From the NCBI GenBank assembly GCA_004352715.1, contig SCFE01000011.1, forward strand, positions 2,129,669-2,193,668: a stretch of 64,000 bases of DNA. Direction: 5' to 3'. Positions 32,728-44,249 of the stretch are shown piece after piece. The position numbers were made by a program, and so were the translations under genes. The number at the start of each line of letters is the position of its first letter. Within the stretch, counting starts at the first letter, position 1. The notes under the pieces are model-generated. The model searched no databases and had not been told where the DNA came from. It was given only the letters and a program-made list of their open reading frames with translations. Origin of the DNA: Hofstenia miamia (Eukaryota > Xenacoelomorpha > Acoela).

Positions 32728-32879
32728 GAACCTCACAAGTAAAGTACTTCTAATTCTATATATGCCAAAGCATATTTATTGCTTAAATGTATGCAAAACT
32801 ATAAACTAACACATGACAAAAAATATTAACAAAACTATTTAAATATGCAATATAAAATAAAGGGCAGGTTTAAAAATAA

Positions 32880-33440
32880 TTCGACCATGCGTTGAGTTTA
32901 TTATCTATGCCTAATAATGTTTGCCTACTTAATAGAAATTGTTTTATTTTTTTCTTGAAATGTTTATAGCAGACTTCTCAACGAGCCGACATTTTTAAGC
33001 TCGGCTCGTTTAAATTTTGTGTAAGTTCGTTTCGGCTCGGCTCGCTACATAAAATCTTTGAATGAGGCTCGTTTTAGCTCGGTATTTTTTTAAAAATATT
33101 GTGCTCAAAGAATTTTTCCCATTGATCTTCCTATTATTAAATAAACATTTCTAAAATTAGATTAAAAGTAGGGAATATTGAATGAAAAAATAAGAAAAAT
33201 CTGTATAATCAAATTAACAGGCAGCACTATAAATTTGGTTTGCTTAAAAACGGATAGTTTTGGGCTCGTTGTATATACAATACTCTGTTCAAACTCGGCT
33301 CAACTCGACTCGGCTCGTTGACAAGTCTGGTTTATAGTTCTTCTCACATTTTATATCAATACTTAAATCATTCCATAACATTGAATATTTAATTAATTAG
33401 ATTGAACATTATTAATTATTAAGTTAAATATGTCTCTCAA
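32880..33440 (-). pseudogene. LINE ORF2 C-terminal tail, split by a MITE
   Basis: Joining the sequence around the MITE, the minus strand reads LWNDLSIDIKCEKNYKHFKK then KIKQFLLSRQTLLG. This is the usual end of CR1/Jockey-like reverse-transcriptase ORFs (LWN.LP..i.....FK..l..fLl). A related tail is at 43060-43235. The MITE at 32970-33329 duplicated GTTTATAG within the codons for NYKH. Confidence 0.65.
32970..33329 (-). mobile_element. GAGCC-rich hAT-like MITE, complete 360-bp copy
   Basis: CAGACTTCTCAACGAGCC at the left and GGCTCGTTGACAAGTCTG at the right are inverted termini. Exact 8-bp repeats GTTTATAG flank it (32962-32969 and 33330-33337). Its interior is the inverse of the copy at 23702-24161. 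It has no ORF. Confidence 0.9.
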
Positions 33441-33725
33441 AGCACAGAGTGGAAAATTGCCTGGTACATTAAATAAAATTTTTGATACACTTACTAACGA
33501 AAACATGTTCTTAAGTCAATTTAAGAAATTTAATTTTACTCTAAACAAATTATATTCATGAAGAGAACAAAAACGCCACATAGCCTTAATCTCTCAAATG
33601 TTAACACTTATTTGGTCGATTATTACCTGGGGTAATGAATGCGATTAAAAAAACAAAAATGAAATCAACGACTGCTAAAAATGACCTAACATATATTTTA
33701 AAATTTGTTCGTCATGGGCCTTAAC

Positions 33726-34439
33726 CATAGATGGAAGCAGGTTGGGTTGACCGGTATTAACCGGTACCAGTCAACCGGTACCGGTTGGGTTGGGTCGAAA
33801 ATTTCGTGAAACCGGTTGACCGGTTTTTTAAGTCCTCCACAAACCGTGGCTGTCTGTAGGACAGAATTTATATCTCCGTTTCAAGAAAGTAAAAAGGATT
33901 TTTACTAATATATTATAAGAAAAAAAATTGTCACGACGAAGTCGTCTAATACATTCATTTCGCATATGAAACGTTTAAAAAACATAAAAACAAAAGGAGA
34001 AAACGATAACATTTAGAAAATGAACACATATCAAATCTCTGAGTTGGGGTGTGCTCGTGTAGAGTGTGGAAAAGGAAACCCATCCTCATCTACTAGGTAA
34101 GATAAATCAATCCCACTTTTTTGAATACAGATTCACTCTTGTTGATTGCGGTTGAATGTGGTTCCACATTTTCTAGCAAGGGGGCTATGCCGGTCTGGAC
34201 CCCAGACCCCCTTTGAAAACGCCCCTGGTTCGCTGTAACTGTTCTGCTAGTAAAATATGGGCTTAAAAAATTTCAGTAGAAAAAATTGCTATTTTTTTTG
34301 GCATTCCTGCTTTATTTTTGCTCAACCGGTACTGGTAAAATTTTTAGCTTCAATAACCGGTTCAACTGGTAACCCAACCGGTTTGGAAATAAAACCAGTT
34401 GGGTTGGGTTGTTAAAAATGTCGACCGGTTCCATCTATG
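33726..34439. mobile_element. hAT-like non-autonomous element (714 bp), ACCGGTT arrays
   Basis: Termini CATAGATGGAA and (inverted) TTCCATCTATG are flanked by exact GCCTTAAC (33718-33725 and 34440-34447). Both ends carry dense ACCGGT/AACCGGT and GGTTGGGT copies (33735-33830 and 34322-34430), probably transposase-binding sites. The middle is AT-rich with no transposase. Confidence 0.85.
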
Positions 34440-34619
34440 GCCTTAACTGATGCAGAAATTGATGTAAATGCATGGGAGACAACCTCAGAAGAAAATGGCG
34501 GGTGTTGTAAGATCAATTCAAAACATTGCAAAGTTTATACCAAAATAATATACGTTTATCAATATTTTGAAAAAGAAAATTTTATATTTGTAATCATATA
34601 AATCTAAGAACAATTACAT

Positions 34620-35043
34620 TGATAAGATAAGATAAGATAAGATAAGAGAATCTTTATTCAAATAAATGTTAACAATTAAATAACTGATAATTCATTTGAA
34701 TAGCGTCATTAAATTCACAAAAACACATATATACAATTCACATAAATTACAAAAGAAATCTTGCAGGCTATGGATAAATTACTATAGTACTATTTTAATA
34801 ACGAGTTATAGTATAGTCATTGTTATAAAATTTGTATCCTAGCCATGATTTTCCAGAAATATATTTTTGCTTAAGGAAGATTTTTAAATGCTTTTTAAAA
34901 GGTTTCAATTTTTCAATATTTTTAATTTCTTTAGGTAGCGAATTCCAGGTTCGAATGGCGACATTAATGAAGGATTTCATTAAAACGTTCTTCTTATACT
35001 TAACGCATGTAAAAAGCTTTGATCTTGAATTCTGTTTATGAAT
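34620..35043 (-). pseudogene. LINE ORF2 C-terminus and 3' UTR with (TTATC)n tail
   Basis: The frame 34980-34795 ends a reverse-transcriptase ORF: MKSFINVAIRTWNSLPKEIK then NIEKLKPFKKHLKIFLKQ. The 3' UTR follows and ends in five TTATC units on the minus strand at 34620-34645. It is homologous to 13130-13600. The 5' side is lost in the gap at 35044-36043. Confidence 0.75.
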
Positions 35044-36043
35044 NNNNNNNNNNNNNNNNNNNNNNNNNNNNNNNNNNNNNNNNNNNNNNNNNNNNNNNNN
35101 NNNNNNNNNNNNNNNNNNNNNNNNNNNNNNNNNNNNNNNNNNNNNNNNNNNNNNNNNNNNNNNNNNNNNNNNNNNNNNNNNNNNNNNNNNNNNNNNNNNN
35201 NNNNNNNNNNNNNNNNNNNNNNNNNNNNNNNNNNNNNNNNNNNNNNNNNNNNNNNNNNNNNNNNNNNNNNNNNNNNNNNNNNNNNNNNNNNNNNNNNNNN
35301 NNNNNNNNNNNNNNNNNNNNNNNNNNNNNNNNNNNNNNNNNNNNNNNNNNNNNNNNNNNNNNNNNNNNNNNNNNNNNNNNNNNNNNNNNNNNNNNNNNNN
35401 NNNNNNNNNNNNNNNNNNNNNNNNNNNNNNNNNNNNNNNNNNNNNNNNNNNNNNNNNNNNNNNNNNNNNNNNNNNNNNNNNNNNNNNNNNNNNNNNNNNN
35501 NNNNNNNNNNNNNNNNNNNNNNNNNNNNNNNNNNNNNNNNNNNNNNNNNNNNNNNNNNNNNNNNNNNNNNNNNNNNNNNNNNNNNNNNNNNNNNNNNNNN
35601 NNNNNNNNNNNNNNNNNNNNNNNNNNNNNNNNNNNNNNNNNNNNNNNNNNNNNNNNNNNNNNNNNNNNNNNNNNNNNNNNNNNNNNNNNNNNNNNNNNNN
35701 NNNNNNNNNNNNNNNNNNNNNNNNNNNNNNNNNNNNNNNNNNNNNNNNNNNNNNNNNNNNNNNNNNNNNNNNNNNNNNNNNNNNNNNNNNNNNNNNNNNN
35801 NNNNNNNNNNNNNNNNNNNNNNNNNNNNNNNNNNNNNNNNNNNNNNNNNNNNNNNNNNNNNNNNNNNNNNNNNNNNNNNNNNNNNNNNNNNNNNNNNNNN
35901 NNNNNNNNNNNNNNNNNNNNNNNNNNNNNNNNNNNNNNNNNNNNNNNNNNNNNNNNNNNNNNNNNNNNNNNNNNNNNNNNNNNNNNNNNNNNNNNNNNNN
36001 NNNNNNNNNNNNNNNNNNNNNNNNNNNNNNNNNNNNNNNNNNN
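35044..36043. other. Assembly gap (1000 N)
   Basis: Placeholder-sized run of N between a LINE tail and the inverted duplication. Confidence 0.95.
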
Positions 36044-36044
36044 A

Positions 36045-36282
36045 GTCCACATTATTGAATTTCAGGCGATCTGCTGCTAAACGCCTTCATCCTCTTCCAC
36101 AAACAATTAAACAGGGCAGGCTACCAGTTGACCAAGTTGATGAAGTAGTGTTCACAAAAACTTTTTCAAGCCCCAAATTCGATTATCCCTCAAATAGAAG
36201 TTCGCCTGAATTACTTCTATTTGTTAAATCTATGAGCAAGCAATGTCGCTGCAAGAATATATCTCCTACTTCTACCTATTGA
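36045..36282 (+). CDS. Unassigned terminal exon-like ORF, copy A
   Basis: After TTTCAG (a good 3' splice site near 36065) the frame reads RSAAKRLHPLPQTIKQGRLP and VDQVDEVVFTKTFSSPK, then a Ser/Cys-rich end (SKQCRCKNISPTSTY) and a stop. It looks like the last exon of a gene whose earlier exons are in the gap. The same ORF is present inverted at 47994-48221. I do not recognise the family; it may belong to a transposon or a captured host gene. Confidence 0.35.
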
Positions 36283-37152
36283 ATGAATTGTGCTTAACTT
36301 TGTGTAAATTTCAACTCTTGTGTGAAGTTGCAAAATATATTTGCTATGTGCAAATCAGTGGCGGCTCGTGCTTGCAAAAGCTAGGCAGCAAATATTTTTA
36401 AGCAACCAAATTAGTATAAATAGTAAACCACGAAAATATATTTATATGTGAAATTCCTGAGGCGATTTTTTCAAAAAGATATTTGTAATATTATTATTAT
36501 AAAAATAAGATTAGTCCTGCAGTTCATTTAGTAAAACATTTTCAAGAAAAATTACAAAGCATATTAGTTTTTTCTCCTCTAATTTGCTTTAAACAGAAAA
36601 TAATCATTCTGCAGACGCTGCTTGAAATCCGAAAGTTTGTATTAAATCAGATATTTACAAATTTCAGCTAAGGCAGTCGACAAATCATGCATTTCAAAAT
36701 ATCGAATACGAATTTTATCGATTTACAATTGTAGCCATGCCAATGATAGCAAACTTGAGATTAATTACAACTTTTTTCAAGATTAAGAAAATTAGCCTAA
36801 TTTTAGAAATTTAGATCAGAAAATGGCAGTTGAGGGCAATCACATTTAAATTGCTCAAAATTTTTAAAATTTAATAATTCTATAAAACGGCATTTGCATA
36901 GGGATGTGAAACTGGCCTCCATTTGAGTGCATATGCATATGACGCCAATTTATATCAAAATATGTCTTTCTTAAATTATCCTAGTTTCATTTGAGTTTTG
37001 AAAAAATTGGTAGCACATTAGTAGAAAAGATTCGTCTTGCATTAACAATTCCTATAAATTTTCAACATTTCTGTCAAAGAAAAACAAATGGCTATCGTAT
37101 TCTTATTAAAGAATTTGTACAAGGATAAAAAAAATGCGAAAAAGTCATTATC
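36045..37152 (+). repeat. Inverted segmental duplication, copy A
   Basis: 36045-36860 reappears reversed at 47434-48240, and 37060-37152 at 46936-47040, with essentially the same bases. The unit contains the ORF at 36045-36282 and the hAT-like element starting CAGTGGCGGCTCGTGC at 36356. Because the flank outside the hAT is shared too, this is a duplication of a locus and not two independent insertions. The copy runs into a 1000-N gap. Confidence 0.85.
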
Positions 37153-38152
37153 NNNNNNNNNNNNNNNNNNNNNNNNNNNNNNNNNNNNNNNNNNNNNNNN
37201 NNNNNNNNNNNNNNNNNNNNNNNNNNNNNNNNNNNNNNNNNNNNNNNNNNNNNNNNNNNNNNNNNNNNNNNNNNNNNNNNNNNNNNNNNNNNNNNNNNNN
37301 NNNNNNNNNNNNNNNNNNNNNNNNNNNNNNNNNNNNNNNNNNNNNNNNNNNNNNNNNNNNNNNNNNNNNNNNNNNNNNNNNNNNNNNNNNNNNNNNNNNN
37401 NNNNNNNNNNNNNNNNNNNNNNNNNNNNNNNNNNNNNNNNNNNNNNNNNNNNNNNNNNNNNNNNNNNNNNNNNNNNNNNNNNNNNNNNNNNNNNNNNNNN
37501 NNNNNNNNNNNNNNNNNNNNNNNNNNNNNNNNNNNNNNNNNNNNNNNNNNNNNNNNNNNNNNNNNNNNNNNNNNNNNNNNNNNNNNNNNNNNNNNNNNNN
37601 NNNNNNNNNNNNNNNNNNNNNNNNNNNNNNNNNNNNNNNNNNNNNNNNNNNNNNNNNNNNNNNNNNNNNNNNNNNNNNNNNNNNNNNNNNNNNNNNNNNN
37701 NNNNNNNNNNNNNNNNNNNNNNNNNNNNNNNNNNNNNNNNNNNNNNNNNNNNNNNNNNNNNNNNNNNNNNNNNNNNNNNNNNNNNNNNNNNNNNNNNNNN
37801 NNNNNNNNNNNNNNNNNNNNNNNNNNNNNNNNNNNNNNNNNNNNNNNNNNNNNNNNNNNNNNNNNNNNNNNNNNNNNNNNNNNNNNNNNNNNNNNNNNNN
37901 NNNNNNNNNNNNNNNNNNNNNNNNNNNNNNNNNNNNNNNNNNNNNNNNNNNNNNNNNNNNNNNNNNNNNNNNNNNNNNNNNNNNNNNNNNNNNNNNNNNN
38001 NNNNNNNNNNNNNNNNNNNNNNNNNNNNNNNNNNNNNNNNNNNNNNNNNNNNNNNNNNNNNNNNNNNNNNNNNNNNNNNNNNNNNNNNNNNNNNNNNNNN
38101 NNNNNNNNNNNNNNNNNNNNNNNNNNNNNNNNNNNNNNNNNNNNNNNNNNNN
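37153..38152. other. Assembly gap (1000 N)
   Basis: Part of the hidden sequence is probably available in the inverted copy at 46476-46936. Confidence 0.9.
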
Positions 38153-38154
38153 GG

Positions 38155-38480
38155 TTTCTGGTAACACGATCTAATTGTGGAGCTTGTGATGTGACGGCGT
38201 TATTAACATCAGGATGGGACTGGGTTGTGATGTCGGCGAGTGATTTGTCTCTTTCTTTGTCAGCAATGAATTTCCTTAGTAATTCATGAATAAGGAGTAG
38301 TTCGGACTTATCAAGTTGTAGAAAGGGGGCAACAAGTTCGCTGTGATTTGCGGAAGGCGATAGTGAGGAATTCGTAAATGTTTTGAGAAAGGAGCACGCG
38401 TGAGCATCGACTGCTCTGTGAGAAATCATCGCGGCCAATGAAATCATCGCGGCTAATGGGTTAGGTGGTTGGGTTAAGAC
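38155..38480 (-). CDS. Unassigned coding-like ORF running into a gap
   Basis: Minus-strand frame with a higher GC level than its surroundings. It reads ...HACSFLKTFTNSSLSPSANH, then LDKSELLLIHELLRKFIADK and SLADITTQSHPDVNNAV, and continues into the gap. An ISLAAM-type repeat (AAMISLAAMIS) marks its start, where it cuts the LINE. It is probably part of a mobile element, but no family is recognised. Confidence 0.35.
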
Positions 38481-40587
38481 ATGGCTTATAGTTTTTATAC
38501 CAATATCAATTTTCTTTTGTAATGATTTTACATGTTCATTAAATAGTAATTTTGAATCCAATGTAACCCCTAAATATTTAAAAGAGGAAATCTCAGGAAC
38601 TTTGGAATTTTTTACTATCAGAAATTTTTTGGACGATTTTTTTCAGCATTAGTAGGACTAAGTAAACAAAATTCAGTTTTTTAGCATTAATTCTTAATTT
38701 ATGCATTGAAAATTAATTGTATAAATATTGACAGCTTAACTCAATTTGATTTATTGCCTTATCACCGGATTTGTCATCATAAAATATATCGGTATCATCA
38801 GCATATTGAATAAAATTGGTCTTAGTATGATATTTCATATCATTTATATAAACATTAAATAGTAGTGATCCTAGAATAGTTCCCTGTGGTATACCATTTT
38901 TAATCGGAAGCCAATTCGAAAAAACTTTATTTATTTTGCCCCGCTGAATTCTGTTTTTAAGATAATTTGAAATGAAAAATACACTATTATTACCCGTGCC
39001 TATATGTCTAAGTTACTCATATAATATTTTATGATTGACTGAGTCAAAAGCCTTAGAAATCTCCAAGCAAGCAATTGCGACATAGTTTTTTATCTAAGGA
39101 ACTCCTTCAGTGTTCAGTAGCTTGGATGAGAGCATCGGTAGAAGAAAAATGTTTTCGAAATCCAAACTGTGCATCAGAAATTAGATTTGATCTGATAAAA
39201 GTGGGAATGTTTTCAAGATTGGTCTATAATTTGAGACAATATTTTCATCAACCGGTGTTACATGAGCTTTTTTCAGAATGTCAAAGAAATTGCTAGTTTT
39301 CATGCACCCCTTAAAAATTAAGTTTGTGGTTTACTAATAATTATAGCGGTTTCTTTCAAAATCCAAGCAGGAATTTTTGAAGGGCCATTTGATTTATTCC
39401 ATTTGAATTTTGTTATAGTTTTCATCATCTCATAAGTTGTATGATGTCTGAAGTTAATAGTGAAGGTAATTCCTTTCTGTGAAATATTAAATTCAGTATG
39501 GTCTCTTTCATAATATCCAAGGTTGATAAAAGTTTCGTTTTAAAATATTTGCAATTTGTATGGGGGCATTTTGTAAATTTTCATTATGGTCATTAATTGC
39601 AACTATGTCGCTCATACATTTTTTCTGAGAATTAGTCAATTGATTAATATATCTCCATTTGTTTTTCTGATTGAACCTGTTGAAAAAGTTTTTGGAATAA
39701 AAATTTTGAGCTTTTCTAACAGTTATATTACAAATATTTCTGGCATTTTTGTATCGACAAAAACTTTCGTCTATAATTAATATTAGGTAGTTTTTATGTG
39801 CTTGATTTTAATTTTTTATACACTGCTTACACTTGGAGTCAATCCAAGGCTTACCATCATAATTATTTTTTAAGGCAATAAATGTCAGAAAAATATTCAA
39901 GTTTACTCAGAAAATTTTCTAGCATATTATTTAGTAATGAGGCTGAATATACACCATTCCAATTTTTTACTCTAAGCTCAGATTTAAGCTTAGCAATGTT
40001 TTCTCTAGAATAGTCACAGATAATCCATTTTCTAATTGTTTTAATTCTATTATTAAGAGCTTTTATAGCAATAATACACAGATCTTAAAAATGGGAATTC
40101 CCCACAATAAAAACTATAGTTATCTTTTTTATCTGTTGTGATGATATGATTAATAAGTGTGCTAAAAGTGGATAGAGTTCTTGCAGGTAGCTCTGTGCTT
40201 GACGAAAATAAATTAAAACTGTTTAATAAAAGATTGAAATTTTCTTGTTTGCGATAATTAAAGTAATTTAAATTCCAATCGTCCATTAATATATTTTTAT
40301 TTCAAAGCATGAAGAAGATAACTCGTTTTCGATTTGAATTACAAAATCAATGAGGCAATTTTTCTGAAGGGCAGTAAGAAACATTAAGTTTTTATGTCTA
40401 GAATTTTTCTTTGGTTGCTTATTTCGATCCATAGACTTTCAAATTTGAATCTAATAGTAAAAAGTCATTTCTTAACTTGGGTCGGTAAATTTTTGGAAAA
40501 AAGAATAACACCACCACCTTTAGATGTGCATAGTAAATTACTAGGCTTTCCATCATTGCGAAAAATTGTGTATAAATATAATAAAAA
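38481..40587 (-). pseudogene. LINE with endonuclease and reverse transcriptase, decayed
   Basis: From right to left on the minus strand: endonuclease pieces (SKGGGVILFSKN near 40500; DWNLNYFNYR near 40270), then the RT. The RT shows ISKAFDSVNHKIL near 39050, GIPQGTILGSLLF near 38880, and the catalytic YADD at 38795-38806 in FIQYADDTDIF. The ORF2 tail (LDSKLLFNEHVKSLQKKI) ends at 38481. Many stops and frameshifts mean it is not active. This is a CR1/L2/Jockey-type LINE by domain order. The 5' side ends at an N (40588) followed by a palindrome. Confidence 0.85.
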
Positions 40588-40588
40588 N

Positions 40589-41065
40589 CTTTTTTTTTAA
40601 AAGTCTACGTATATTTTGTAAGAAAATTTTAAATTTACCAGAATTTACTTCAGTTTAGAGTCATTTTCTGCGTTATATTTAGAAGAGGAATGCAGAAATT
40701 TACAGACTTAAAATAATATATAAAATTGTTAATCAATTTCCAATTGTAGTAAATTTTTTAAAATCACCTCGTGATTACGTTTGCGTATGCACATCATTTT
40801 CAGTAGTTTTTTTACATTAAGTGTGAGTTTGTTGAAATTCCAGCGAAGACTATTTACTGCCACATTCGCTTAAACATGAAAGCAATTTGCTTATTTTAAC
40901 TATTTTAACTGATACTTGTAAGGAGATCCTCAATAGTGTGGGCCAAAAACTCATTTTCTAAGCAAATATACGTTTCAAAATATATGCCGAAAATAGTAAA
41001 GCTTCTATATTTAATGTTTTTGAAGGTTTTATATTTTTACTAAAATGCAAATTTTAAAGCAAGTG

Positions 41066-41113
<48 letters not shown>

Positions 41114-41589
41114 CACTTGCTTTAAAATTTGCATTTTAGTAAAAATATAAAACCTTCAAAAACATTAAATATAGAAGCTTTACTATTTTCGGCATATATT
41201 TTGAAACGTATATTTGCTTAGAAAATGAGTTTTTGGCCCACACTATTGAGGATCTCCTTACAAGTATCAGTTAAAATAGTTAAAATAAGCAAATTGCTTT
41301 CATGTTTAAGCGAATGTGGCAGTAAATAGTCTTCGCTGGAATTTCAACAAACTCACACTTAATGTAAAAAAACTACTGAAAATGATGTGCATACGCAAAC
41401 GTAATCACGAGGTGATTTTAAAAAATTTACTACAATTGGAAATTGATTAACAATTTTATATATTATTTTAAGTCTGTAAATTTCTGCATTCCTCTTCTAA
41501 ATATAACGCAGAAAATGACTCTAAACTGAAGTAAATTCTGGTAAATTTAAAATTTTCTTACAAAATATACGTAGACTTTTAAAAAAAAG
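40589..41589. repeat. 1-kb perfect palindrome with (AT)n centre
   Basis: About 480 bases (AAAGTCTACGTATATTTTGT... to ...GCAAGTGCAAATATAT) are followed by (AT)n at 41071-41110 and then by their exact inverse, ending ...ACGTAGACTTTTAAAAAAAAG. The only difference I see is one base in the terminal T-run. A single N directly precedes it. It may be real or an assembly foldback. No ORF. Confidence 0.9.
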
Positions 41590-42739
41590 TTTGAGTGTGA
41601 AACAGGAGCAGGAATTTTGTAACGACTATCAGGAAAAATATTTCTTTTGGACAATAATTTTTGAAGACAAATTCGAGTAGGAAAATATATTTGTTACAAA
41701 AACTATACAAAACATACAAATTTCAAAATATACATTTTGTACAGATTTACAAAACAAACGAAATTATTCAAGAATAAGTTGATCGCAAATAGAAAACCAC
41801 TCCCTATGCATCTTTTCAGCTATAGATGTTGGCACTGGAACACCAAGTCCTTCACAGACAATTCTAAAAAATCACTTTAACACAATTAAAAACTTTGGGT
41901 TGTTTTTATATTGACTGTGTTCACTTCGGTTAAGTGCAAATGGAATTTTGTCAATACCTCTAAATTAATAATTTAAAATCCTTTTTCCAAAGTGAATTTT
42001 CCATATCATGTTGCAATCAACACCAAAAGATGGCTTAAACAAATTTTGTAATGAGAAATGACTCCATTAAAACTGACCTGTTTGTGTTCTATTTGATTAT
42101 TGACATTTTTATACTTTCTTTACGTGTGCTAAGAGTTTCGCACTTATTATAAGTACGGGTGTGTAGCGGACTTTAGCAAAAAGGTCGTTGACAAGTTCGG
42201 TAGCTATTCAAACAGCTCCAGTATTTAATATCACTTTAGATTGAAATATAAATTTTATGGGTTAAAAAATTCGTGAGCCAATAGAGAATCAGAAATTCCT
42301 GCGATTTTATATTGTACGATTGTAGCTCAAATAACTGACCGTATTATAAAAAGTTATCAACTCTTCTCGTCGATTTTCATTGCTCTTTTAATGCATGATG
42401 TGGAACAGAATTCTGTTTTTAGGTCAGTATTATTTGAAATTATAAACCTTGGTAGATAACTCTTTGCATTATAACAGGAAATTTGAAATTCAAAGTTGAA
42501 ATCTCTTTTCAGTAGAATCCTTTACAAGTCTTATATACTTCATATGCAGAATAAGATATCGAAATTTGAATAATGTTAAAACTACCACTGCTGTTTCTTT
42601 TCCATTACATTTAACTGTGAGAAATCCCGTTGGATGTTCACCGAAAAATTCAACAAGTACGATTTCAGACTGAAAGAAACGTTTTCGGAAACATTGCCTG
42701 TTTTGCCTCGATCGCACGCTAACAAACAATCATACAACA
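41590..42739. other. No gene recognised
   Basis: AT-rich non-coding DNA with no known repeat seen. Confidence 0.4.
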
Positions 42740-44249
42740 CAGAGATGGAAGCCGATCGATACTGACCACCGGTCAAAACCAGTCACACTTTGAGGTGTGT
42801 TTCTCAGGTCTCAAACTGCGAAAGCACGTGACATTTACCATTATTGTATTTACTAAAATATGATTGTAAATTTTTTCAATAAACCAATTTTTAATCCCTA
42901 AACTCTACTATAATGAAATAATGTATAAATGAATTAATACATATTAAGAGTCAAGCAAATTTATTGCTAAAATAAACAAACAAACAAATAATACAAACTA
43001 CTATACATGTACATTTACAAAATTAAAAATATGCACACTTACTTGAGGGGTGTATATTTCTAATGTCAAATGAAATCTGTCCATGCGCTTAATTTGTTTG
43101 ATATTCTTAATAGTGATTGTTTGGATAACAAAATTTTTTTAATTTTTCTTCTGAAATGTTTATAATTTTGTTCTTTTTTTATTTCGAGATTTAAGTCATT
43201 CCATAATCTAGAAGCTTTAAATGAAAATGAATCTTACAAATTGCACTCAGCAACTGTAAGAATTCCTCTTTGTCTACTTGTCCTTTAAGGTTATTGTCAA
43301 TTTCTTTCATCATCCAGTGCAAGAATGCCTCAATGACATCTTAGCCTTTTTTTAAATAATGTACCAAAATGTACAAAAGCTCAAAATACGTAAGGACAAC
43401 AAGAAAGTAATGCAGAGTAAAGATGATTAACGGTAAAGCAAACCAATGGAATGATAAACAAGAATAGAACTGATGAAATGTAATCATATGATATTGATTG
43501 TAAATACCCTGAAATTTATAAGAAATATTACTTATGTACACTGTACAGGTATGAGAAAAAGTTTGGAGAACACATTTGCGACTCACTCACGTGGAGCAAG
43601 TTATCATTTTTTGTATCAATACAAGTGCATAATTTAGCAGCGCCAATGAAATCTAGGGATATAAATATCTAAAAATAAGACCATGTTAAATTGAAACTTC
43701 TAAAAATAGAATTCTAGTTGTACATGATTTCAAAAGTAAAAATCTCCACATAAGTACATTTACCTGATCTGATTAAATAGAAATACAAGTGTGGTGAAGT
43801 CTATCATGAAAATGGTTGTATATAATTTCAAAAAATTAAGTGACAATAAATTTTTATTCAACGTGATATTTCAAAAATATATTCTCTTTAGACATAAATA
43901 TACAAAAAATATACATAAAATCCAAACGATTCGTATTTAAATAGCACACTGACTTTGTCTCATTACTAAATTTTGTTAATTATTTCATTGTTCTTTCAAC
44001 TATGCAAATGCATTACGTAATGCGAAAATGCCAGTCGCACCACCGGCAAAAAAAAAGAGAATTGAACCTATAAATACGGTGAAACCCGGAAAGCGGTCAA
44101 ACCGGTACTTTATTATGTGAAGACAGATCGAAGCCGGTACCCGCATGAGGGCAACTTGCGCACCGGACCGGTCAATTCTGGGCATCAGTCAGGAGGTGAC
44201 CGAACCGGCCGGCCATGGTCGCCAGTTAAGGGTACCGCTTCCATCTCTG
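42740..44249. mobile_element. hAT-like element with CAGAGATGGAAGC termini (1.5 kb)
   Basis: CAGAGATGGAAGCCGATCG at the left and (inverted) CAGAGATGGAAGCGGTACC at the right. Flanks ATACAACA and ATCTAACA match at 6 of 8 positions, an aged target duplication. CCGGT repeats cluster at the right (44060-44240) and the left end. A LINE tail lies inside at 43060-43235. No transposase ORF is visible. It shares its terminal 11 bases with the element at 25132. Confidence 0.7.
43060..43235 (-). pseudogene. LINE ORF2 C-terminal tail
   Basis: Minus strand reads FSFKASRLWNDLNLEIKKEQ then NYKHFRRKIKKILLSKQSLL, closely parallel to the tail at 32880-33440. It lies within the hAT-like element and was carried or inserted there. 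Confidence 0.6.
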
